Shown: piece by piece, positions 16,448 to 25,232 of the stretch | How positions within the stretch are numbered: the first letter of the stretch is position 1 | Layout of the letters: the number at the start of each line of letters is the position of its first letter | Origin: Comamonadaceae bacterium 2FH | Lineage (GTDB): Bacteria; Pseudomonadota; Gammaproteobacteria; Burkholderiales; Burkholderiaceae_C | Direction: 5' to 3' | Assembly: GCA_005503335.1 (NCBI GenBank) | Contig: SCMQ01000001.1 | Span: 124,001 to 188,000, forward strand | DNA length: 64,000 nt | Made by a program: the position numbers and the translations under genes | The notes under the pieces: model-generated | Databases searched by the model: none | What the model was told of the DNA's origin: nothing | The model's input: only the letters and a program-made list of their open reading frames with translations

Positions 16448-17005
16448 TCAATCCTGGTCTGACAGACCATCATCTTCCAGCGCGATCCCATGCATCATGA
16501 TCGCAGCGATGAGCCCCGCGTCGCCGATGGGTCCGTCCATGCGAAAATAATTCTTTTCACGCGCGCCGTCCGGCCAGGCCTTGATGACCACTTCGCCTTC
16601 GGCTAACTTCGATGCCGTCATCTCGAAGCGGTAGCCGCCGGACTTGCGCAGCGCTGGGCCTGTTCTGTCGATATGCGCGGCACATGCGTCACAGCGAATC
16701 GTCATCCAGCCCCCGGGCCGCAGCCGGCCGAAACGGCCGCAGCTTTCGCAGGTCAATTCCGACCGGATTTCAGCGCGCCAGACCAGATCGTGGACCTCGA
16801 CGGGCGCCTGTACATAGCAGCGAAGGGCCGCGAACTTTTCCTTGATCTGCAGGTATTTGATGTCCGACGTGGAATGGCCTTGCTGGATCACCCGCCCGCG
16901 TATCGCGGTCAACAGGTCGTCCAGGAGCGGGTACCAGCCCGGGGCGACCTCGAGCCCTACCGCGGAGAGCTCGGGATATTTCGCGCGCAGTTCGTCTTGT
17001 GTCAT
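16448..17005 (-). CDS. Hypothetical zinc-finger protein, paralogue 2
   Basis: A 185-residue protein. The N-terminal half has PGWYPLLDDLLTAI and YLQIKEKFAALRCYV; the centre has a CxxC...CxxC pair (CESCGRFGRLRPGG then CDACAA), a likely zinc site. It clearly shares ancestry with the product just upstream (PGWVPVLDGL, VKEKFGALTCFV, CETCGRFGRRRPG). Proteins of this pattern are widespread and uncharacterised. It overlaps the upstream gene by ATGA (17002-17005), indicating a translationally coupled operon. The C-terminal thirds of the two paralogues diverge. Confidence 0.75.
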   Translation of the reverse strand: MTQDELRAKYPELSAVGLEVAPGWYPLLDDLLTAIRGRVIQQGHSTSDIKYLQIKEKFAALRCYVQAPVEVHDLVWRAEIRSELTCESCGRFGRLRPGGWMTIRCDACAAHIDRTGPALRKSGGYRFEMTASKLAEGEVVIKAWPDGAREKNYFRMDGPIGDAGLIAAIMMHGIALEDDGLSDQD

Positions 17006-17559
17006 GCGCCATCTCCCTTCAAAGGTCGCAGCATCGCGTCATACAACAGCGCGCCGACGGCAAGGCCGATGTCGTCGCGATGCGCGCGCATCGCATAGCA
17101 CGCCTCTTCGCCGCCATCGACGGCGTGGCGCAGCGTCACCGAGACGAAATCGTCGTCGTTTGGGACAGCTTCCGTCTCCACCCGGAAGCTTGGAATGAGC
17201 GTGAGGGGGTAGGGCTGACCGCGACGCTCGTCGCATGTGTCGCACAGGGTCTTGACCCACGGCCCCGGCCGCCGACGGCCAAAGCGGCCGCATGTTTCGC
17301 ACGTCAGCAGGGATCGCAACCGCGCGCGCTCGACGATTCCGGCGACATCGATCGGCGCCCTGACAAAGCAGGTCAATGCCCCGAACTTCTCCTTCACCTG
17401 AACGTACGTCGCAGAGTCCGCGGGCAGGCCGTGTGCGAGAAGCTTCGCCTTGACCTCCGTGGCGAGACCGTCGAGCACCGGGACCCAGCCGGGGTCGATG
17501 CTGTCGACCTTGAGGTTGGGGTGCTTGAGCAGGAGTTCATCGCTGGTCATGCCCGTCAT
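17002..17559 (-). CDS. Hypothetical zinc-finger protein, paralogue 1
   Basis: A 185-residue paralogue of the downstream gene with the same order of blocks: DPGWVPVLDGL, YVQVKEKFGALTCFV, then a four-Cys zinc site (CETCGRFGRRRPG...CDTCDE). It has no signal or membrane segment. It overlaps the gene before it (17556-17559) and after it (17002-17005) by ATGA, so the three are one operon. Function is unknown. Confidence 0.75.
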   Translation of the reverse strand: MTGMTSDELLLKHPNLKVDSIDPGWVPVLDGLATEVKAKLLAHGLPADSATYVQVKEKFGALTCFVRAPIDVAGIVERARLRSLLTCETCGRFGRRRPGPWVKTLCDTCDERRGQPYPLTLIPSFRVETEAVPNDDDFVSVTLRHAVDGGEEACYAMRAHRDDIGLAVGALLYDAMLRPLKGDGA

Positions 17560-17915
17560 TGCCCATTTCCTTCCTGGTGCTGGCTCATCGCGCGTAGAAA
17601 CGAGGCGAAGTCGTGGTCGTACGACACATCGGAGAACGGCATCGCGGCGGAGTACTGCCAGCGGCGGAACGCTTGCTCGAGCCCTGGGGGCAGATCCTCG
17701 AATCGCACGAATTTCCCGCGGTAGGTCCCTGGGGGCGGATTAACCACTTGCCACACGGGGATCGTCCCGATCTCGTTGACTTGTTCAATGACGTAGCTGA
17801 GTCCGTCGCATGTCCAATCGCGGATCGGCCGAGCAGCTGGATCGGGGCCGACGTCGCCGTCGGAAGACGGTCGTGCGAACAACATCGGTTCGGTCAATTT
17901 ATCGCGACTTGGCAC
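17556..17915 (-). CDS. Hypothetical protein, first gene of the zinc-finger operon
   Basis: A soluble protein of about 119 residues. GTG 17915 was chosen because GAGAGGAG precedes it at ideal spacing; an in-frame ATG at 17945 lacks such a site. Legible blocks are DWTCDGLSYVIEQVNEIGTIPVWQVVNPPPGTYRGKFVRFEDLP and FSDVSYDHDFASFLRAM. I do not recognise the family. Its stop overlaps the next start by ATGA, so all three products are likely needed together. Confidence 0.65.
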   Translation of the reverse strand: MPSRDKLTEPMLFARPSSDGDVGPDPAARPIRDWTCDGLSYVIEQVNEIGTIPVWQVVNPPPGTYRGKFVRFEDLPPGLEQAFRRWQYSAAMPFSDVSYDHDFASFLRAMSQHQEGNGQ

Positions 17916-17945
17916 ACGTAACTCCTCTCGAGAAGAATGATTCAT

Positions 17946-18973
17946 GAGGTCCGATTGGGTAAGGAAATCAAGTGACGGTGGCGAATATATGCGCAGCCCA
18001 GATTTTTTTCAACTCTTTCACCGCTCGATGTCAAGTGTCGGAGGTCATTAATCGCGCGAGAAATATGCTGCACGCGATTAATGTCTCGCTGGGGGTGAAT
18101 ACCATTTTTGAGAGTGGAGAAAATGCTCGTAATAATCCCGGCTGATCAGGGGAATAATTTGGCCGAAAAAGCTGATGTTGCGACGCTGTGCTAATGGGGT
18201 GGTGAAGTCGGCAGAAGAGTGTGCTGAAGTTGCCGATTGGCAGGGCGTGTCGTGGAATCTATGGCCTGCTTCAACCACTGTCATCCGTAGAACAAGTCTC
18301 TAAAAATCCTATTTGGTGATATGGAGGAGACATAAATAAGGTGTCATGGTTTCTAAAACGCCCTCCATGGCAGGAGCCAAGGCGTTGATGGAGGATCGAT
18401 CTCGTTAGATCCTCGTGATGTCGCTGACAGCGCGATTGCGAAGTTATTGGCTGGCCAAAGGGGTGGGGTAGATTCAATTTTTGATTGCCCGAGGTGTGTT
18501 GTGTCGAAAATAGTTCGCCCATCGAAGACTGTTATGTCAACTCTCGGTCGGTGGGTAATTTTCGTGAGTCGTATTCACGATTCTGACTTTCTAGATGGAT
18601 GTTGATTGGGATGTTATCTATATCTTGGTGGGTGTGAGGAAATGGAATTGATGCGAGAGTCTGGTTTCGAAGAGTTAATCAGCAATCTGTTCTTCAGGCC
18701 CAGAACGTAAGCTGCATTTTCTAGCCACTGTGTCGGCACATTGGGCGTGCGTGGTGGGGCTTTTTCGTCGGCGGCGCTTGCGCACGTCTGCTTGGCGTAG
18801 CAAACCCACTGCTGCTCCGAGTTAGGGATGCTGGCCCGATGGGTTATCGATGAGTGGGCGCGTCCTCTTGGTCATCTGGAGTTGGGGGGCTACTGAACAG
18901 TAGTTACGGCTCACTGGGCCGGGCAAAATTTTCTCTGAAGAAAAATTGTGCTCTTGTGGGCCGCCGGCCAAAA
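17946..18973. other. AT-rich region without recognisable genes
   Basis: About 1 kb clearly richer in A+T than the rest of the window, with only short frames lacking family similarity or start signals. It separates the zinc-finger operon (leftward) from the first palindrome array. It could hold promoters, a small RNA or a decayed replicon region; I see no iterons or clear terminator. Confidence 0.6.
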
Positions 18974-19789
18974 AATTTCCATATGGAAATTCTGACTGTT
19001 TGCCAAGACTTGCGTGGACTGCAGTTGGACCCTTCTCGCTGGCTAATGATCTTGTGCCGGGGCGGTAGTCCGAAGACCTTTGGATATGCGCTTTGTCAAG
19101 CGGACGGGCTGAGTTTTAACTGCAACGGAATCAGTCTGTGCGTCATCGGACTGAGAGGCCCAGCGGGTGCCCCGGTACACCCTGCGGTATGGATGGCCGA
19201 ACGTTTGCATTTTCCATATGGAAAATGGCCAGACCAGCGCCCAAACGTGATTGGTGCCGCTGAAGCCTGAGCCTTCTTGGGGCTCCACGACCTCCAGCGC
19301 GTTGCTATGCATGCCAGCCGAAACATGGTCAGTTCTCTCTTGAAGAGCAGCCATGCTCAAAGTACGCCAAGTTGTGGCATTTTCCATATGGAAAACGCCT
19401 TACGAGTTTGGCGGCCTCGGGGTCTGTGCAGGTTCTGTCAGAGTACTTGGTGGAGGAGGAGCGGCCCCAAGAATCCTGTGTACCCGGGCGTTTTCCATAT
19501 GGAAAACGGCCAGACCAGCGGTCAAGCCAGATTGGCGCTGCCGATGGCTGAACCTTCTTGGTGGCTCCACGACCCTCTGCGCGTTGCTACGCATACCAGC
19601 CGGAACATGGTCAGTTCTCTCTTGGAGAGCAGCTATGCCCAACGCGCGAAAAGAAATGACGTTTTCCATATGGAAAACGCCTGGCGCGACCGGCGAGGCC
19701 CCTGTCGGCACCCATACGGACGGACTTTCTGGTCGGAGAGGAGGCCTGACCGGCAGACGGCAGAGCAAGGGAATTTTCCATATGGAAAA
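18974..19789. repeat. Palindrome array 1: six TTTTCCATATGGAAAA sites
   Basis: Perfect palindromes with core TTTCCATATGGAAA are at 18974-18991, 19208-19227, 19380-19395, 19490-19507, 19660-19679 and 19774-19789. Centre-to-centre distances are 235, 170, 111, 171 and 112 bp, so the last five sites follow an alternating 170/111 pattern, a unit of about 282 bp with two sites. The stretches after the sites at 19208 and 19490 are also similar to each other (shared CAGTTCTCTCTTG and CCAGACCAGCG). Frames running through the array give repeats such as FHMEN and FSIWKT but look like artefacts of the palindromes. Confidence 0.9.
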
Positions 19790-20381
19790 CTTCCTTTGCG
19801 GTCGACGAATCCAGTAGCTGCATCAGTGCGGACGGAGATCTGGCTAGCTCGCCCCTTCGAAGCACTCCCTCCATTCCTGGCAGTGCTCCCCGATTCGCTT
19901 CTCGAGGTCGTTCAAAGGCCGCACGTGTGCCGTTGGCTTCCACGGCGTAACGCCCAGCTAACCCCATCGACATTTTCAGTTAAATCGTGCATGGATGAGG
20001 CGCCCAGACTTTACTTCAGAGAAAGACAACTTTCTCCGTGAGTAGGTAAATATATTTACGTATTATTTTTATTGGCCGATGAAATCTTTGATGCTAGTAA
20101 TTTTTAGCACCCGGTTAAATTGGGTTGAAAACAAGTATTTTTGGCCTCCCTTTAAAAAATACGGATTCGTCCGATTACACCAATGTGAGGGCATTGCCAG
20201 CATCGGTGCGGACCGTGATAGCTGGATTGGCCTGCCGAACTTGAGTCGCTCGGATTCTCGCTTTGGCTCGTAGTTTGGGCGTCCATGAGCGAATCCTTCC
20301 GGGTTGCATCTGTACTCGGATAAATGAATCCTCTGGATGTCTGAAGGCCTCTTCTTCCGTCGATTCGGATGCCCTCTAGGA
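19790..20381. other. Non-coding stretch between array 1 and the recombinase gene
   Basis: No gene recognised. The part from about 20040 to 20170 is strongly AT-rich and could contain a promoter. Confidence 0.5.
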
Positions 20382-20427
20382 CATTACGTGTCATGTCACG
20401 GCAATGAGGCTCGGGCGACACGTAATG
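20382..20427. promoter_or_regulatory. Perfect 11-bp inverted repeat upstream of the recombinase gene
   Basis: CATTACGTGTC (20382-20392) and GACACGTAATG (20417-20427) are exact inverse copies separated by 24 bp, ending 55 bp before the tyrosine recombinase start. They could be an operator or a recombination arm site. CATTACG/CGTAATG halves recur at 28492-28510. Confidence 0.55.
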
Positions 20428-20482
20428 AGCCCGCTGCCTGCGCGGCGGGCGATTCGGGCATCGGAAATGTTGGGGAGACCAA

Positions 20483-21442
20483 ATGGAGACGAAGGACATC
20501 GATCGTGGAATTCAGATCGCCAATAGAATTCTGGAATCCTTGCCGAAGAGATCGCTGAATGCGACAACGGAACGCCTGTACAGGAAGACCGGCGAAAGGT
20601 TTTGGAAGGCGCCGGAAGACATCTTGATAACCACATCGAAGAGGACCTACTATCTCCGGAAAGCCGCAATGACGTTCTATGCAACGGAGCAATTGAAAGT
20701 GGCGGTCGAGAGGCGTGACGATGCCTTGATCTCGCATGCGGCCAAAGTCCTACTCCGATTTCTTCGATCCGAAGATCCTCAAGATGGTGCCCCACCGGGT
20801 AAATGCCCCATCGCTTCTTCGAAGAAGCGCCAGAGCAAACGGCAGAGCCTTTCCGGTCTTCCTGAAAACTGGCGCGAAAGATTGGTGCAGGCCAGCAGTG
20901 GGGAGCTGAAGGAGTGGATCCTTGTGCTCGCAGTTGCCGGTGTCCGCCCAAAGGAAATCGAGAACGGCGTGGACATTTCACCGGTCGACGGTGGCGCTCG
21001 ATTGACGGTTCTTGGTGCCAAGACGAATAACGGGTACGGTCAGCCGCTGCGCGTGATCGAAGTAATGAGTGACTTGGCCCTTCAGCTTGCCAAAGCGGGC
21101 GCGCGGAGAATTTCGGCACCGAGTGCAAACAGGGTTTCCGTGGCCATCGGGAGGCTAGGTCGACGGGTTTTCAAGAGGAGGGCGGCAGGTAATGTGAGTG
21201 CGTATTCGTTCCGCCATCAACTTGCGTCCGACCTCAAAGCTTCGGGGCTATCTTCTGTTGACGCCTCAGCCTTTCTCGGTCATGCGGTCGAAGACACTAA
21301 ACGTCAGTACGGATCCCATAGTCAGAGTCGGGGTTCAGGTCGATTCAAGCTGGTATATGCATCCCGCATCGTCAAGCGATGTGTCATGCGGTATAACAGT
21401 CCATCGCGGGGCCTCGGTGTGAAATCGGAAAAATCAGTATGA
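20483..21442 (+). CDS. Tyrosine recombinase-like protein
   Basis: A 319-residue protein; ATG 20483 follows GGGGAG. The C-terminal half has the catalytic-domain signature of the phage integrase family: GVRPKEIENGV (first Arg), SFRHQLASDLKASG (His-x-x-Arg with RH), FLGHAVEDTKRQYG (His and probable nucleophile Tyr). The N-terminal half (TERLYRKTGERFW, RTYYLRKAAMTFYA) would be the core-binding domain. It would cut and rejoin DNA at specific sites. It follows palindrome array 1, and an IS5 element begins 20 bp after its stop. Confidence 0.8.
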   Translation: METKDIDRGIQIANRILESLPKRSLNATTERLYRKTGERFWKAPEDILITTSKRTYYLRKAAMTFYATEQLKVAVERRDDALISHAAKVLLRFLRSEDPQDGAPPGKCPIASSKKRQSKRQSLSGLPENWRERLVQASSGELKEWILVLAVAGVRPKEIENGVDISPVDGGARLTVLGAKTNNGYGQPLRVIEVMSDLALQLAKAGARRISAPSANRVSVAIGRLGRRVFKRRAAGNVSAYSFRHQLASDLKASGLSSVDASAFLGHAVEDTKRQYGSHSQSRGSGRFKLVYASRIVKRCVMRYNSPSRGLGVKSEKSV

Positions 21443-21457
21443 AGTGGTCGTCGTCAG

Positions 21458-21461
21458 CAAG
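21458..21461. repeat. IS5 target duplication CAAG, left
   Basis: CAAG at 21458-21461 is repeated at 22690-22693 outside the other IS end. Confidence 0.65.
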
Positions 21462-22689
21462 GGAAACGCTGATCAATTAGGCCCGAATCCTGCATGCATA
21501 GAACACCATGAAGCACCGCCCGCCACCGTCCCAGCAGCTGAGCTTTGCCAGCTACGAATTTGCGCAGAAGAAGCGCGTGACGCGACGCGAGAAGTTTCTC
21601 GCGGAGATGGAGCAGGTGGTGCCATGGGCGCGGCTGGAGGCGTTGATCGAGCCGAAGTACCCCAGTGGCGGGCGCGTGGGTCGCCAGCCCATCGGCGTGC
21701 CGCGCATGCTGCGCATGTACTTCCTGCAGCAGTGGTTCGGCTTGGCCGACGAAGCGCTGGAAGACGCCATCTACGACAGCCAGTCGATGCGCCAGTTCGT
21801 GGGCATCGACTTGGCGCGCGAGGCGGTGCCCGACGCCACCACGCTGCTGAAGTTTCGCCGCCTGCTCGAGGAGCACGGTCTCACGGCCAAGCTGTTCGAG
21901 GGCATCAACGCGCACCTGGCCGAGCGCGGGTTGCTGCTGCGCGAGGGCACGATGGTGGACGCGACCATCATCGCGGCCCCTCCCTCCACGAAGAACAAGG
22001 ACAAGGCGCGCGACCCCGAAATGCACCAGGCCAAGAAAGGCAACGAATGGCACTTCGGCATGAAGGCGCACATTGGCGCCGACGCTGACTCGGGTCTGGT
22101 GCACAGCCTTCACACCACCGCCGCCAACGAGAGCGACGTCGCCCACACGCACGAGGTGCTGCATGGCCAAGAGAGCATGGCCTTCGTAGATGCGGGCTAC
22201 ACCGGAGTCGACAAGCGAGCGGAGATTGTGCAGGCGCAGGCCGAAGGCAGGATTCGCAGCGACATCGAATGGAGCGTGGCCGTGCGGCGCAGTCAGATCG
22301 CCAAGATGGCCGAGGGCACGGTGAAGACGCTCACCAAGGCGCTCGAGCGCGTGAAGGCGCAGATTCGTGCGCGGGTGGAGCACCCCTTCCATGTCGTCAA
22401 GAACCTGTTCCATTACAAGAAGGTCCGCTACAAGGGACTGGCCAAGAACGAGGCGCAGCTGTACAGCCTCTTCGGCCTGGCCAACCTCGTGATGGCCAAG
22501 AAGCGTCTGCTGGATTTGGCGCCCCAAGGCATTGGTGCGCCCTGAGCGCGGACAGCGGCCCCGAAAGGGCCGAAAACAAGGCCTTCGGGCTTGGAATCGA
22601 AATGAATTCGAGCTGATCTTGCCGCATCATGAAAAACAAACGGCCGCAGCGACGTGGCATCACTGAATGCGGCTTTGATCAGCGTTTCC
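21462..22689 (+). mobile_element. IS5 family insertion sequence
   Basis: A 1228-bp element with terminal inverted repeats GGAAACGCTGATCAA (21462-21476) and TTGATCAGCGTTTCC (22675-22689), flanked by the 4-bp duplication CAAG. It carries one transposase gene and appears complete. Confidence 0.9.
21508..22545 (+). CDS. IS5 family transposase
   Basis: A 345-residue DDE transposase, full length for the family. The N-terminal HTH domain has RQPIGVPRMLRMYFLQQWFGLADEALEDAIYDS; the catalytic parts include LREGTMVDATIIAAPPSTKN (first Asp), AFVDAGYTG (second Asp) and ARVEHPFHVVKNLF (Glu). It is intact and probably active, catalysing cut-and-paste transposition of the 21462-22689 element. Confidence 0.95.
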   Translation: MKHRPPPSQQLSFASYEFAQKKRVTRREKFLAEMEQVVPWARLEALIEPKYPSGGRVGRQPIGVPRMLRMYFLQQWFGLADEALEDAIYDSQSMRQFVGIDLAREAVPDATTLLKFRRLLEEHGLTAKLFEGINAHLAERGLLLREGTMVDATIIAAPPSTKNKDKARDPEMHQAKKGNEWHFGMKAHIGADADSGLVHSLHTTAANESDVAHTHEVLHGQESMAFVDAGYTGVDKRAEIVQAQAEGRIRSDIEWSVAVRRSQIAKMAEGTVKTLTKALERVKAQIRARVEHPFHVVKNLFHYKKVRYKGLAKNEAQLYSLFGLANLVMAKKRLLDLAPQGIGAP

Positions 22690-22959
22690 CAAGGTGCAGA
22701 GATTATAAAATGGCACCGCGTGTGTCCGATGTTAGCCCGTAGAAATGGGTCGCCGACGCTGTCGCGGTGATAAGCCGGCCTTCACGTTGCAGCGGTTTCG
22801 CTAATTGATGGGCCATGTGTGGCGACCCGGATCGAGCGATCTGATCGAAGGGTTGACGCTGGAATTTTACCGTTTAGTTAATTTTCATCGAGCGATCAAA
22901 ATGTTAATAAAATTCTGCCGCGTCCAGCGCTGCTTAGACTGAATTTTTCTGAATGAGTC
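22690..22959. other. Gap after IS5 (includes right CAAG duplication)
   Basis: The sequence begins with the right target duplication CAAG (22690-22693), then about 270 bp, AT-rich towards the end, with no recognisable gene. Confidence 0.5.
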
Positions 22960-23274
22960 TCAGCAGCTGACGAACCGTCGGCTGTTCGTGTCGCCCACCA
23001 AGAGGCTTTTGTCCGCCAAGGCGTAAAGTCGGGGTTGTTCCAACGTGAAATGATGGGATGATTCTTGATCTATTTGGTCCATCTGTCGAGCGCTCACTCC
23101 AGATCGGGGATCGTACTCGAATTTCCGGCTTATATAAGCCCGATGGTGTCGCAGTGCAGCAATTGATTTTAATCGCTGCTCAGGATAGTGGCTGGATTTG
23201 TGGCAAGTAATAATTATTGCTTCCCTCGTTTTTTTCTGCTTAGGTAAGTACCAAAGATTCGAATCCTCACGCAT
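22960..23274 (-). CDS. Hypothetical protein
   Basis: About 104 residues from ATG 23274, or 114 from a TTG at 23304. Polar and basic, for example SNLWYLPKQKKTREAIIITCHKSS and LYALADKSLLVGDTNSRRF. No family recognised and no strong ribosome site seen. It lies in AT-rich DNA between the IS5 element and the zinc-ribbon gene and may not be a real gene. Confidence 0.3.
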   Translation of the reverse strand: MREDSNLWYLPKQKKTREAIIITCHKSSHYPEQRLKSIAALRHHRAYISRKFEYDPRSGVSARQMDQIDQESSHHFTLEQPRLYALADKSLLVGDTNSRRFVSC

Positions 23275-23387
23275 GAAGCAAGGTTCTGAAAAGATTGCTG
23301 ACAATGGTGCTGAAGAGTTGCGTCCAAACCTGACTGCGCCGAAGCGGTATTGAGTCGCAGGTCCGGCATTTTATTGTTCCGGCGGAT

Positions 23388-24143
23388 TCATTTCTTGGCA
23401 TAAACTTCGTCCGCCAATTTATTCAGAAGGGCGATCACCGATTGGTATCCGCCCACAGTGGTCATTAGATCAATCGGTTTTCTGTACCCGAGCCCGACTT
23501 TTACGGTGGTTAGCCATTCGATGGGGTTTCTTGAAAGAACTGCTTGGGAAAGTTCGAGAACGGCTTCGATGGCTTGACGCAGCTGCGGTGAAATTGGTTC
23601 GGCCTGTGTTGGGTTGCCAGTTCTGTCTTTTGATTTTTTATTTTCTGTCTGAAAATAAATATCAGCCACGTGTCTTGGCAAAGAATTAGGTAGAGCATCG
23701 AGGTGCTCCTCTAATGAGATGCGCCCTAGACAATCTTTTCTGCGGACGGCTGAGCACTTCCAAAATTCTCCGTTTCGATCAACGCGCTTCAGCATGTGGG
23801 CACCACACCGGGGGCAGAATGGATCTGGCGTTCGGTGGAGTGTTCGATCCGGCTTGGGGAGAAGGTTGAAAAATTCTGAAGGTGCTTCGCCCCAGACAAA
23901 CCACTCATCAGATATGTCGTCGTGTTTGGCGCCGTGTAACTGTGCATATCGCACCATTTCTTCGGGAACTTCGAGTGCAGTCTTGACTGCGGTGGTGCTC
24001 GTCTGCGGTGTATTATCCCGCCTTCCAAGCGTCGGTACTCTTGCAGCTTGACAATCGGCCGCTTGTTGTTCGTCGAACTCAATGATTTCCTTATGGAAAT
24101 TTCCATGCTGGTTTTCGGAGTTGGGCGGCATGGATTTCTTCAT
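23388..24143 (-). CDS. Zinc-ribbon protein with MbcA/ParS-type C-terminal domain
   Basis: A 251-residue protein with two recognisable parts. Residues about 110-145 form a topoisomerase-type zinc ribbon (FCPRCGAHMLKRVDRNGEFWKCSAV...C). The last 60 residues (SRNPIEWLTTVKVGLGYRKPIDLMTTVGG...VIALLNKL) match the toxin-binding domain of MbcA/ParS/Xre antitoxins. The N-terminal third is polar and probably flexible. The combination is unusual; it could be a DNA-binding antitoxin-like regulator. No RES-type toxin gene is adjacent. A TTTCC...GGAAA palindrome lies within its first codons (24085-24100), suggesting self-regulation. Confidence 0.75.
   Translation of the reverse strand: MKKSMPPNSENQHGNFHKEIIEFDEQQAADCQAARVPTLGRRDNTPQTSTTAVKTALEVPEEMVRYAQLHGAKHDDISDEWFVWGEAPSEFFNLLPKPDRTLHRTPDPFCPRCGAHMLKRVDRNGEFWKCSAVRRKDCLGRISLEEHLDALPNSLPRHVADIYFQTENKKSKDRTGNPTQAEPISPQLRQAIEAVLELSQAVLSRNPIEWLTTVKVGLGYRKPIDLMTTVGGYQSVIALLNKLADEVYAKK
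24085..24100. repeat. Isolated variant of the array 1 palindrome
   Basis: ATTTCCTTATGGAAAT differs from the array 1 core only at the centre (CTTATG for CATATG). It lies at codons 15-20 of the zinc-ribbon/ParS-like gene. Confidence 0.55.
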
Positions 24144-24779
24144 TTAGCCAAGGATCCAAAAAAAACGGGAAAATGACAACTTCAATGTCAGTGGTATCGT
24201 GTCCTTGTAATATTGCACACGATTAATAGTGCATGATTGTTGTTTAAATAAGACACTGCACGTGTCGGGACGACAGGTGGGTGCTTAGACCGGCTTTCTG
24301 GCCGACCGGCGGGTCCACCCGGCAAGCTGCCGGTCGGCCAACGCTGCGCGGATTCGATGTTCGTAAGCGGTCGCTCGTAAGGGCTTGGCGTCGGCCAGGA
24401 GCGGACCAAAGTCGAACATCAGCTTTCGAGGTTCGGATCTGGCGCTCGCGACGCCGACGCAGTCGTTTCCTGTCAAGAAGACCGGATATTGTTGGCGGCG
24501 GTGTAAATCCGGCAGTATTCGGTTGTGAGAGCGCGGTTCTGATGGGTGGGGTTTTTGGCGCGGTACACATGCAGCAAGCAGCAAGGGCCTGCAACGGGTC
24601 CTTGCTGCGTGAGGGTGGCAGGAGATATCCGTTCAGAATGGCTCGTCGGGATCGAACGACGGCGGCGGCTGGTGATGTACGAGCTGATCGCGCCAGGCCG
24701 GCTGCGCGGCGGGCCCGTACATGGCCCACAGCTGCTGCAGCGGCACGGCCTGATCGCCAGCACGAGCCGCAAGGGCACC
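24144..24779. other. Mosaic of degenerate sequence
   Basis: No intact gene. The minus strand between about 24640 and 24770 reads AAQPAWRDQLVHHQPPPSFDPDEPF before a stop, a coding-like tail that I cannot assign. The rest is probably decayed mobile DNA continuous with the IS3 remnant that follows. Confidence 0.4.
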
Positions 24780-25222
24780 CACGCCAGGTTCGCCTTCTCG
24801 GGCGTGAACTGCCGATCCAGTACGTTCGTGGTCACCGGCAGATCGTCCCGACTGCCGGTTGTGTGAATGAACTTGCGCAGCCATTACGGCCGCAAGCCGT
24901 TGACCTTCATCAATGCCCTGCAACGATGGCGGTCGATGTCCAGACCTAGCGTGGGCAGCGCAACACTCAGGCGCTTGCTGCCGTAAATCCGGCCACTGGC
25001 TTCGAACGCCGCCATGGCATGCATACTGTCGCTGCACGCCGCAGGCGGCTGGCGGGCCCGTTGCCGGGCAGCGTAGTAGCCCGAGCGGCTTGACTCCCAG
25101 CACTCGGCACCGCTGCTTGACCGGGGCCTTCTGGTCCACTGCGTGACCATCTGATGAATCACTTCAGTTCCCGGGCGAAGAAGCCCGGTGTTTCTCAAAC
25201 GCTTCAGAAGGCCGGAGGGCAC
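24780..25222 (-). pseudogene. IS3 family transposase OrfB remnant
   Basis: Minus-strand segments read MVTQWTRRP, VSRSGYYAARQRARQPP-like sequence (SSRSGYYAARQRARQP), SGRIYGSKRLSVALPTLGLDIDRHRCRALMKVNGLRP, an in-frame stop, and WLRKFIHTTGSRDDLPVTTNVLDRQFTPEKANLAW. This is the N-terminal half of an IS3-type OrfB up to just before the first catalytic Asp. The catalytic domain is missing and frames are broken. Confidence 0.75.
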
Positions 25223-25232
25223 TTTGGTGGGC

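Noticed and set aside
16448-17559. Topoisomerase or DnaJ-type zinc-finger assignment
   Set aside because: The CxxC pairs are present but the surrounding sequence does not match those families; left as hypothetical.
19277-20041. Proteins with FHMEN/FSIWKT repeats
   Set aside because: These residues are translations of the TTTTCCATATGGAAAA palindrome in different frames; no start signals or composition support coding.
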